A DNA stretch of 50,383 nt, taken from contig CACWSX010000026.1 in assembly GCA_902763615.1 (NCBI GenBank), positions 1 through 50,383 of the forward strand. The letters are read 5' to 3'. Numbering within the stretch: position 1 is the first letter of the stretch; every line of letters starts with the position of its first letter. Made by a program: the position numbers and the translations under genes. Positions 8,003-13,561 of the stretch are shown here, in pieces. Source of the stretch: an uncultured Prevotellaceae bacterium. Its GTDB lineage: Bacteria > Bacteroidota > Bacteroidia > Bacteroidales > Bacteroidaceae. The notes beneath the pieces were generated by a model that ran no database searches, was not told the DNA's origin, and saw nothing but the letters and a program-made list of their open reading frames with translations.

Positions 8003-9361
8003 TTATTTTAAAATATCACGAATGTCATCTAACCAACCATTTCTCCATGCAATATTAAAAGCACTTGGACAATTCTTGCGGAATTTACTTATACTTTTGT
8101 ATCGTTTGGCTTCACTAATGCATCGAGCCTTAGTCCAATAGCCAGCAGGCTTAGAAGCTCTCGCCATATGTGAACAAATGGTATCGAGCAATCCATTTTT
8201 CTTCGCTGCATTATACGCTCCTGGGCTTGTCTTTTGAAAATCTCTTCTTGATGTATATTTCAATGCTTCTTCAGCACACCTTTCCGTCGTCCAATATAAA
8301 TTTGGGGGAATGGGCCTTTCCATGTGAGTACATATATCATCAAGCCACTTGTTCCTATAGGCAGCAGCATAGGCTCCACGACTTTCTTTTTGAAAATCCT
8401 TTCTAGTCTTATATTTATTGGCTTCCTCTTGGCATCTTTCTTTTGTCCAATGTTGTATTACGCTGACTCTATCCATGTGCGTACAGATTTCATCGAGGAA
8501 TCCATGGCGAAGAGCATAGTTATAGATAAGATGATTCCCTTTTTGAAAACTACTTCTACGAGAATACCTACTCGCAATCTGCTTGCAGTATTCCACTGTG
8601 TATTTGGGCGAGCCATCATTTGCAAGTTCGTCAAGTTCTTTATTTAGCAATATCCATCCGTTATCTTTGTACTTTTTTAACCATGATATTTCTTGCTGAA
8701 CAGCATCTTTGACTGATGCATCTGTCAATACTTTGAAGATGTGGTTACTACCTGTTTCCTTGATATGCTTAAACACCTTCGAGTTTCTTTCAGTCAAATG
8801 TTGTTTATATCTTTTTCGCGGGAAATACGACAGTCCAATATAAGCATGGTGATCTTCGAACTCAAACACGTAAACAAAGCGGTTATTATTGCTACCCACC
8901 ATGTGACTGCATATCTCTGTTAAGATTCCATACCTATAGGCACAATCATAATGTTGTGGCGCATAGTTCCTAAAAGCCTCTCTACTTTTATATTTTAAAG
9001 CCTCTGAACGACATTCTTCTTTCGTGTAATATAGGTTCTGTCTTCCAAAAATCAGGTGCAAATCGTCTATCCACCCTTGGTGAAGAGTAACTCTGTAGGC
9101 ACTTGGTTCGTTTTTGGCAAATTCGGTAATAGATATGTATTTTTTTGCCTGCTCAAAGATTCTATCTTTAGTCCAGTAGCCTTTGGGCTTTGTTAGCCTA
9201 TTCATATGACTACAGATTTCATCAAGCCATCCTTCTCGATGAGCCTTTTTATATGCACTCCTATTGCCTATTGCGAACTCGCTCCTAGTTGGATACCTCT
9301 TCGCTTCTTCTTGGATTTCTTCTTTAGTCCAAAATCTTTTAGATGCCCTTTTCTGTTCCAT
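8003..9361 (-). CDS. Modular GIY-YIG nuclease-like protein with seven YWT repeats, 452 aa
   Basis: Paralogue of the following gene. Three ~50-residue repeats precede and four follow the GIY-YIG-like domain. Examples are YWTKERC-type openings (FWTKEEI, YWTKDRI, HWTKERC, YWTTERC, YWTKARC), a basic YKSRxxF centre, and closings such as GWLDEICSHM. The nuclease-like domain (about residues 170-260) reads VYVFEFEDHHAYIGLSYFPRKRYKQHL, then VQQEISWLKKYKDNGW. The Arg after YIG and the Glu of QQE are the expected catalytic residues. No signal peptide or membrane segment is present. It is the first gene of the leftward run down to 3856; I found only a weak promoter match upstream (CATATTTG). Repeats flanking a nuclease core suggest modular target recognition (inference). 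Confidence 0.7.
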   Translation of the reverse strand: MEQKRASKRFWTKEEIQEEAKRYPTRSEFAIGNRSAYKKAHREGWLDEICSHMNRLTKPKGYWTKDRIFEQAKKYISITEFAKNEPSAYRVTLHQGWIDDLHLIFGRQNLYYTKEECRSEALKYKSREAFRNYAPQHYDCAYRYGILTEICSHMVGSNNNRFVYVFEFEDHHAYIGLSYFPRKRYKQHLTERNSKVFKHIKETGSNHIFKVLTDASVKDAVQQEISWLKKYKDNGWILLNKELDELANDGSPKYTVEYCKQIASRYSRRSSFQKGNHLIYNYALRHGFLDEICTHMDRVSVIQHWTKERCQEEANKYKTRKDFQKESRGAYAAAYRNKWLDDICTHMERPIPPNLYWTTERCAEEALKYTSRRDFQKTSPGAYNAAKKNGLLDTICSHMARASKPAGYWTKARCISEAKRYKSISKFRKNCPSAFNIAWRNGWLDDIRDILK

Positions 9362-9521
9362 CTTTCCTATACAAATATGTTAATCTAATAATTTATATTT
9401 TCAATTTTATTTCGGCGGCAAAATTAGTAATTATTTTCCAAATAAAAGGAACATTTTCGGTTAAAAAATCGAAAATGCGCAGAAAATGCCCTCATTTGTT
9501 TCGCATTTCAAAATCTTTTAT
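9362..9521. other. Intergenic AT-rich spacer between divergent units
   Basis: These 160 bp separate the leftward operon from the rightward leader RNA and gene. They are AT-rich and hold no convincing frame. The minus strand has only a weak -7 match (CATATTTG near 9375-9382); the plus strand holds the upstream part of the promoter whose -7 element is at 9522-9529. Confidence 0.5.
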
Positions 9522-9529
9522 TACTTTTG
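9522..9529 (+). promoter_or_regulatory. -7 element in front of the leader RNA
   Basis: TACTTTTG matches TANNTTTG and is followed by CAG. A TTTG lies 23 bp upstream (9495-9498), slightly further than usual. Transcription would start near 9536, immediately before the folded element at 9540-9606. Confidence 0.6.
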
Positions 9530-9539
9530 CAGTCTGTTA

Positions 9540-9606
9540 ACATCAAGAGTGGCTACATTAGCCCACCAACCAGCCAATATCGTTGGCAACGGTGGTAAAA
9601 CGATGT
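9540..9606 (+). ncRNA. Folded leader RNA, three-way junction with S-box-like motifs
   Basis: The leader folds by eye into a compact three-way junction. P1 pairs ACATC (9540-9544) with GATGT (9602-9606). P2 is GGCT (9551-9554) with AGCC (9560-9563). P3 is CACC (9564-9567) with GGTG (9591-9594), an internal loop AACCA/AAC, then GCCAA (9573-9577) with TTGGC (9583-9587). The single-stranded parts ATCAAGAG, CAACC and GGTGGTAAA recall the SAM-I (S-box) core, which has ATCAAGAG, GCAACC and GGTGCTAAA, but the usual P4 is missing. It begins at the predicted transcription start and ends 34 nt before the ATG at 9641. It could be a variant riboswitch or another cis-acting RNA. Confidence 0.45.
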
Positions 9607-9640
9607 GAGTGAGAATAACAACCCACTAAAAATAAACGAT

Positions 9641-10060
9641 ATGGAAATCAAGAAGATTGAAAAGAGTGACTTTGTATTGTTCCCACGTATGCAGCATCGT
9701 GGGCTGGAATTCAGACATGTAGAACGCAGTGCTTTCAAGGTAGAACTGCGCCATGTGGAGGGTCATGGTGACTACTGGCTGATTCATCAGCAATCGAAGC
9801 CACACGTTGTGGCCCACGTCCAACTACCCAAGACGGAGGCAGAGTTTGACAACATCCTTGGCTGGTGCTTAGGCCAAAACAAATGGTGCGAATACATCGA
9901 GGGCGATTTATCTTTTCTCTGCGTCATTGCTGGTTTCAATGCCGCCGAACTTACCCCCAAGTACCCAGACTTCTTCAGTGAGCGCGTTTATGCCCTCAGC
10001 GATGCCACTCACTGGTGGTATGAGTATGGAAAAGAGATTCTGATGCTAACGACGGCATAA
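9641..10060 (+). CDS. Hypothetical protein, 139 aa, behind a folded leader
   Basis: ATG 9641 is chosen because the frame's upstream GTG (9605) lies inside the P1 stem of the leader RNA. The product begins MEIKKIEKSDFVLFPRMQHR, is rich in His, Trp and Phe, and ends YGKEILMLTTA. Motifs such as HGDYWLIHQQ and NKWCEYIEGDLSFLCVIAGFN do not match any family I recognise; there is no signal peptide. Its composition suggests a small globular cytoplasmic protein. If the leader is a riboswitch, the ligand might hint at its role, but the protein itself gives none. It ends 37 bp before the promoter of the DUF4041 gene. Confidence 0.6.
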   Translation: MEIKKIEKSDFVLFPRMQHRGLEFRHVERSAFKVELRHVEGHGDYWLIHQQSKPHVVAHVQLPKTEAEFDNILGWCLGQNKWCEYIEGDLSFLCVIAGFNAAELTPKYPDFFSERVYALSDATHWWYEYGKEILMLTTA

Positions 10061-10097
10061 ATTTTTGTATTGCTTATTAATATATGATTATTTTTCG

Positions 10098-10105
10098 TAT
10101 CTTTG
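10098..10105 (+). promoter_or_regulatory. -7 element of the DUF4041/T5orf172 gene
   Basis: TATCTTTG followed by CAG, 25 bp before ATG 10131. No TTTG lies at the right distance upstream, so the -33 part is weak. Confidence 0.55.
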
Positions 10106-10130
10106 CAGCGTTAATATAAAATGTATCGTT

Positions 10131-11795
10131 ATGGCATTATTCGATTTCCTGAAATCCAAAAGTGACAAACAGGGCGAAACGGTTGCAGCATTACAGCAAC
10201 AGATTATTTCTTTGAAGGAAGAAGTGACCTCTGTGGAAAAGAAAAAAGAAGGCCTTCAATCCCAAGTCTTGGAGTTGGAAAATCAGATCGTAGTTCAGAA
10301 GAACGAACTGTATGATTTGCGACAAGACAAAGAAAAGACGAATAAGCAACTGAAAAAGTTAAAAGAAACATTTGAAAGGCTTGATAAGGCTTTAAACTCT
10401 TCAACACGACAAGTTAAAGGTATTCCATCATCAGATGATACTCCTATAATCAGTTTGTTTGATAATTACTTGATTTCCGTTGATGAAGAGGATTTTCAGG
10501 AGTTGTCCAAATATTATAGTCTTAAAGAAGAAAATAAATCCTTCTGTGAAAGGAAAGAGCAAAGGGAGGTAATATTACTAGAAATAGAAGATAAAATTAA
10601 AGAAGCAAATAATAAACTGATTCAACTTCGTGAAGAAATGCTTAAACAACAAGAGATCAATCATACTTATGAGATAAACACAATACAAAAGGAGATTTCT
10701 AAATATACCCATGAACTTAGCGAAATAAAGAAAGACATTGATGGCTATTTAAAAACTCATAAAGACAAGATACGCTTTGAAATGATGCATGAAATATATC
10801 AAAGGTTTACCATTTGCGAAGACAATACATTAAAAAAGATGAGGGAAAACCTTGATACGGTAATATTGACAGATTTGCGTGAATTAACAAGTGAAGATAA
10901 AGAAATTGTCAGAAATGGATGTCTTGTAAAAGAAGACAGAGTATTATACAATTTGCAGAAATTGTGTGAAGAATTTATTCAACTTAATATTGTTAAGTTA
11001 ACTAGAGAAATGAAATATTCTGACTGGGATTCTGTAAAGTTAGAGATTGGTTCCATGATTCAAATTGTTGAATCTTTACTACTATCCTATGGATACACCA
11101 TAAGTAAGTATTATTTTGAATCGCTCTATAACATTATGGAAGCCAAATATATTCGTATTCAGAAGCAAGAACTTGAACGAGAGAAAGAACGAGATGAGCG
11201 TGAGGCACAACGCGAATATGAACGTGCCATTAAAAAAGCTTTGAAAGAGGAAGAAAAGGCTCAAGAAGCTCTTGAAAAGAAGAAGAAAGAATTGGCTGAA
11301 GAACAGGCACAGGAGAAGATTCTTAAATTACAAGAGCAGATTCAAGGTTTAGAGAAAGCTCTTGTTGAAGCGCGTGAACTAAGAGAGAGAGCAATGAGTA
11401 TGGCTCAGCAAACAAAGATAGGATATGTTTATGTTATCTCTAATATCGGTTCTTTTGGTAAAGATGTCTACAAGATTGGTATGACACGACGGTTGGATCC
11501 AATGGAGCGTATTCTTGAATTGAGCAATGCGAGTGTGCCATTTCCATTTGATGTTCATACCTTTATATATAGTGAGGATGCACCAGCATTAGAGGCTGAT
11601 TTACATAGAAAATTCGATGCCAAAAAGGTTAACTCCATCAACTATCGCAAAGAGTATTTCCATGTGACGTTAGATGAAATAAAAGCGGCGTTGGAAGAGA
11701 AAGGAGTTGAAGCAAACTTCGTAGACGAACCAGATGCTTTCCAGTATAGAGAAAGCCGTATGAGAAATCGCAATGATCTTTCTACAATACAATAG
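10131..11795 (+). CDS. DUF4041 / T5orf172 GIY-YIG coiled-coil protein, 554 aa
   Basis: Start ATG 10131 (MALFDFLKSKSDKQG) follows a TATCTTTG promoter element; the frame is open further upstream but only across the promoter. Residues about 15-80 and 130-210 are coiled coil (heptads rich in Lys, Glu, Leu and Gln). A DUF4041-type region ends in the highly charged helix REAQREYERAIKKALKEEE (about 365-385). The C-terminus from about residue 430 is a T5orf172 domain, a GIY-YIG relative: GYVYVISNIGSFGKDVYKIGM, then an Arg-rich turn (TRRLDPMERILEL) and EADLHRKF. This architecture is known from phages and accessory islands; nuclease activity is inferred. It is the second GIY-YIG-type system within 6 kb. 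Confidence 0.85.
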   Translation: MALFDFLKSKSDKQGETVAALQQQIISLKEEVTSVEKKKEGLQSQVLELENQIVVQKNELYDLRQDKEKTNKQLKKLKETFERLDKALNSSTRQVKGIPSSDDTPIISLFDNYLISVDEEDFQELSKYYSLKEENKSFCERKEQREVILLEIEDKIKEANNKLIQLREEMLKQQEINHTYEINTIQKEISKYTHELSEIKKDIDGYLKTHKDKIRFEMMHEIYQRFTICEDNTLKKMRENLDTVILTDLRELTSEDKEIVRNGCLVKEDRVLYNLQKLCEEFIQLNIVKLTREMKYSDWDSVKLEIGSMIQIVESLLLSYGYTISKYYFESLYNIMEAKYIRIQKQELEREKERDEREAQREYERAIKKALKEEEKAQEALEKKKKELAEEQAQEKILKLQEQIQGLEKALVEARELRERAMSMAQQTKIGYVYVISNIGSFGKDVYKIGMTRRLDPMERILELSNASVPFPFDVHTFIYSEDAPALEADLHRKFDAKKVNSINYRKEYFHVTLDEIKAALEEKGVEANFVDEPDAFQYRESRMRNRNDLSTIQ

Positions 11796-11819
11796 TGAAA
11801 GTCCCTACGCCGATGACCT

Positions 11820-11935
11820 CTGACTAGGACTCAGACGGGACGGTTCTCAATGAGTCCTCGCTCATTCAGTCCCCTATGATTTGAAAGATGAGAATAGGAA
11901 ACGGGAGTCAGTCGGCTTCCGTGTTTTCGTCTGGT
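11820..11935 (+). repeat. Degenerate GGGACGGTTCT element plus hairpin repeat, copy 1
   Basis: GGGACGGTTCTCAATGAG (11837-11854) faces CTCATTCAGTCCCC (11861-11874), a decayed version of the palindrome found in tatD. It is followed by GATGAGAATAGGAAACGG (11887-11904) and a hairpin (GAAACGGGAG with CTTCCGTGTTTTC), the first of three copies of a hairpin repeat in this region. It sits right after the DUF4041 gene and may serve as its terminator. Confidence 0.65.
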
Positions 11936-11957
11936 TTTTGAAATAATCGCCTAAACA

Positions 11958-11989
11958 TTTGGAAGTTATTGATTTTTTTTCTACCTTTG
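11958..11989 (+). promoter_or_regulatory. Consensus promoter of an orphan transcript
   Basis: TTTG (11958-11961), 20 bp, then TACCTTTG (11982-11989) followed by CAG: a perfect match. No protein-coding frame lies downstream before the terminator at 12064-12087. Confidence 0.75.
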
Positions 11990-11994
11990 CAGCG

Positions 11995-12089
11995 TCAGAA
12001 TGAAAGTTCTGGCTATCCGGGCAGAATCCCGAGAGGGCAAGACTATATCGACACTACCCATTTAAAAGAGCTCGAAAGGGCTCTTTTTA
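11995..12089 (+). ncRNA. Candidate small RNA, about 95 nt
   Basis: Bases between the promoter at 11958-11989 and the terminator at 12064-12087 hold no plausible reading frame but fold well. The first hairpin is GTCAGAA-TGAAAG-TTCTGGC, with one G-U pair. The second is CGGG-CAGAAT-CCCG. A single-stranded stretch (GAGAGGGCAAGACTATATCGAC) follows, then the terminator stem with its T tract. The layout is that of an independent small RNA. It ends against the 3' end of the leftward nuclease-like gene, whose mRNA shares the terminator, so the two RNAs may touch. I cannot place it in a named RNA family. Confidence 0.5.
12064..12087. terminator. Bidirectional intrinsic terminator
   Basis: AAAAGAGC (12064-12071) pairs with GCTCTTTT (12080-12087) across an 8-base loop. 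T-rich DNA follows in both directions (TTTTTATTTT on plus, TTTTAAAT on minus). It ends the orphan RNA on the plus strand and the nuclease-like gene on the minus strand, whose stop codon starts at 12089. Confidence 0.8.
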
Positions 12090-12707
12090 TTTTAAGTATC
12101 TTTTTATAAACATCTTTATGTAATCCTTGCCCTCAACAAACTGTCTTGAGACCGAAAGGAATTTATTGCCCTTTATAATCAGTACTTCTCTGGCATTCTT
12201 GTTAGTTTCAAAATAGAATTGTACATCTTTGGCTAGTAATCGTGGGTAATAGTTTGTTACCATGTTCAACACAACATGATTCGTCTGGCCGATGGACTCC
12301 AATAAACGGCTGCTGGCCGACGTTTTCCCACTTATGGTTTTCAAATCAAACATTTTATAAATCCCCCTACGCTCAAAGATGAAATCTGCCGTCCTGATGC
12401 CTTTCGGGTTTGGAAGAATAAAGACCTTATAGTCATGATCGACTGCTTTTCGGGCTGCATTCAGCAAATTGGCGTAATCTTCACCTCGCTCACCACCAGT
12501 ACTGAAGATATCCGTCTCGCCTTCTATGGGGTGGAAATCGCCATAGTAGGTGATCAGCTTCAGTTGCCTTACGAACTGGGCACCCTGCAGATAGTGCAGT
12601 TCTTCCAGTTCGACTGCAATACCCCGCCAGGGAACACTTTCCACTTTGAGCGTCAAGCCGTCCTCTTCTCCGATGTAGTCGTATTCGCAATGCGGTTCTT
12701 CAATCAT
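12087..12707 (-). CDS. CdiA-CT-like PD-(D/E)XK nuclease domain protein, 206 aa
   Basis: Start ATG 12707 (MIEEPHCEYDYIGEEDG) is preferred over an in-frame codon at 12758, because 12728-12759 is a perfect promoter whose transcript would begin about 14 nt before 12707. The C-terminal half reads GIRTADFIFERRGIYKMFDLKTISG, then SSRLLESIGQTNHVVLNM. Asp108, Asp121 and Lys123 form the D...(D)xK pattern, and ADF...DLKT...Q..VVL is the layout of contact-dependent-inhibition tRNase domains and related phage toxins. There is no delivery domain or signal peptide, so it may be a stand-alone toxin or nuclease. No immunity gene is obvious beside it. Confidence 0.55.
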   Translation of the reverse strand: MIEEPHCEYDYIGEEDGLTLKVESVPWRGIAVELEELHYLQGAQFVRQLKLITYYGDFHPIEGETDIFSTGGERGEDYANLLNAARKAVDHDYKVFILPNPKGIRTADFIFERRGIYKMFDLKTISGKTSASSRLLESIGQTNHVVLNMVTNYYPRLLAKDVQFYFETNKNAREVLIIKGNKFLSVSRQFVEGKDYIKMFIKRYLK

Positions 12708-12727
12708 AGTAATTGTTTTTCCGTTTG

Positions 12728-12759
12728 CAAAGATAATACGTTTTCCGAATAATTCCAAA
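12728..12759 (-). promoter_or_regulatory. Consensus promoter of the CdiA-CT-like gene
   Basis: On the minus strand, TTTG (12759-12756), 20 bp, then TATCTTTG (12735-12728). This exact match overlaps the first codons of the longest open frame and therefore decides the start at 12707. Confidence 0.8.
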
Positions 12760-12790
12760 TTTTCCCTTGAAAATATTAAGATGAATCAAG

Positions 12791-12894
12791 GGGTCATTGA
12801 TCTGTTCCCCAAAGATGAGAATAGGAAACGGAAGTCAGTCAGCGGCTTCCGTTTCTTTGCGTCTAAAGCTGTCCCCTCCAGGCAGCACTGTTCG
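12791..12894 (+). repeat. ~100-bp direct repeat with hairpin, copy 2
   Basis: It starts GGTCATTGATCTGTTCCCC and ends GGCAGCACTGTTCG. It contains a strong hairpin, GAAACGGAAG (12825-12834) with CTTCCGTTTC (12846-12855). It is nearly identical to 13366-13463; the two copies flank the small membrane-protein cassette in the same orientation. Confidence 0.8.
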
Positions 12895-12943
12895 TGAGAA
12901 TTGTGGGGTTATTTGTTGGCGAATCGAAAAAACTCGAATATTA

Positions 12944-12975
12944 TTTGGTTTTTTGCTTGCTTATTCGTATCTTTG
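12944..12975 (+). promoter_or_regulatory. Consensus promoter of the small membrane-protein cassette
   Basis: TTTG (12944-12947), 20 bp, then TATCTTTG (12968-12975) followed by CAG. Transcription would start near 12982, leaving a leader of about 60-110 nt before the small genes. Confidence 0.8.
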
Positions 12976-13041
12976 CAGCTGAATACTACGAAGCACCGAT
13001 AACCGGGCCTCAAATTTAATAACTTAAACACATTTGGAACT

Positions 13042-13125
13042 ATGAAACAGAAATTGTGTAAAAAATGTAAGTTTTCGTGCGAAATGTTTGCTAGTGTCGA
13101 ACTTTTTAGCTACTTTTGCCGATGA
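13042..13125 (+). CDS. Possible 27-aa leader peptide with CxxC
   Basis: ATG 13042 opens a 27-codon frame (MKQKLCKKCKFSCEMFASVE...) ending at TGA 13123-13125. It is the first ATG after the promoter and contains Cys6, Cys9 and Cys13. It overlaps the beginning of the 55-aa frame in another reading frame. It could be a leader peptide that couples translation to the next gene, the real N-terminus of that gene before a one-base indel, or nothing. Confidence is low. Confidence 0.3.
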   Translation: MKQKLCKKCKFSCEMFASVELFSYFCR

Positions 13126-13261
13126 AAAGGGAATTTGGAAAAACCCTATCATTATTTATATGGTGGTGTTATTGTCATTAGTAATATTAGTATTAGGTCT
13201 CTATGTCATTTACGACAGTGACCAATATGAAAAGAAATTAAAGAAAGGAACAAGAAAATGA
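13094..13261 (+). CDS. Small membrane protein, 55 aa
   Basis: Starts at GTG 13094 (a TTG at 13088 is also in frame), reading MSNFLATFADEKGIWKNP. A long hydrophobic segment IIIYMVVLLSLVILVLGLYV (about residues 19-38) follows, then a charged tail (YDSDQYEKKLKKGTRK). The layout is a single membrane helix with a basic C-terminus. Its stop overlaps the next ATG (ATGA), as in translationally coupled pairs. I do not recognise the family. The non-ATG start and the ATG frame just upstream leave open that a base was lost near 13060-13090. Confidence 0.55.
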   Translation: MSNFLATFADEKGIWKNPIIIYMVVLLSLVILVLGLYVIYDSDQYEKKLKKGTRK

Positions 13262-13374
13262 ATACATTGATTGTAGCCGGATCTATGGTTTTAGTGGCAA
13301 TCGTTGGAACTGCCATTATTAAGTTTTTGGAAAAGAAAGAAGCGAATAGCGCGAATCAGGGTACAGGTCATTGA
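13258..13374 (+). CDS. Small membrane protein, 38 aa
   Basis: ATG 13258 overlaps the stop of the 55-aa gene by four bases. The product is MNTLIVAGSMVLVAIVGTAI followed by IKFLEKKEANSANQGTGH: one membrane helix (about residues 2-22) and a short polar tail. It resembles small accessory subunits of membrane complexes, but no partner is visible in the window. Its end lies inside the start of the third hairpin repeat, whose stem and TTTT could terminate this transcript. Confidence 0.5.
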   Translation: MNTLIVAGSMVLVAIVGTAIIKFLEKKEANSANQGTGH

Positions 13375-13463
13375 TCTGTTCCCCGAAGATGAGAATAGAG
13401 AAACGGAAGTCAGCGGCTTCCGTTTCTTTTCGTCTAAAGCTGTCTCTCAGGCAGCACAGTTCG
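13366..13463 (+). repeat. ~100-bp direct repeat with hairpin, copy 3
   Basis: Near-identical to 12791-12894 (GGTCATTGATCTGTTCCCC ... GGCAGCACAGTTCG). The hairpin GAAACGGAAG (13400-13409) with CTTCCGTTTC (13417-13426) is followed by TTTT, making it a likely terminator. The repeat begins inside the last codons of the 38-aa gene. Confidence 0.8.
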
Positions 13464-13549
13464 AAACACCCGGGGACGGTTCTTTTTTGTTTGACTGATT
13501 CCGCTGACGGCGCAGCGGGTCAAACAGGAAGAACCGTCCCCGGGTGTTT
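13464..13549. repeat. GGGGACGGTTCT palindrome, 86 bp
   Basis: Arms of about 31 bases, 13464-13494 and 13519-13549, are near-perfect inverted repeats containing CGGGGACGGTTCTTTT and GTTTGAC. The centre also pairs (CCGCTG 13501-13506 with CAGCGG 13513-13518). It lies 12 bp from the stop of nagB and is one of five elements of this family in the window. It resembles REP sequences of the kind moved by IS200-like (RAYT) transposases; no such gene is in view. Confidence 0.85.
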
Positions 13550-13561
13550 GATTAGGATGCT

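Noticed and set aside
9605-9640. Upstream GTG start of the 139-aa gene
   Set aside because: The GTG is part of the P1 stem of the leader RNA; ATG 9641 is the better start.
12708-12758. Extended N-terminus of the CdiA-CT-like protein
   Set aside because: The region coincides with a perfect promoter (12728-12759), so it is not transcribed as part of this mRNA.
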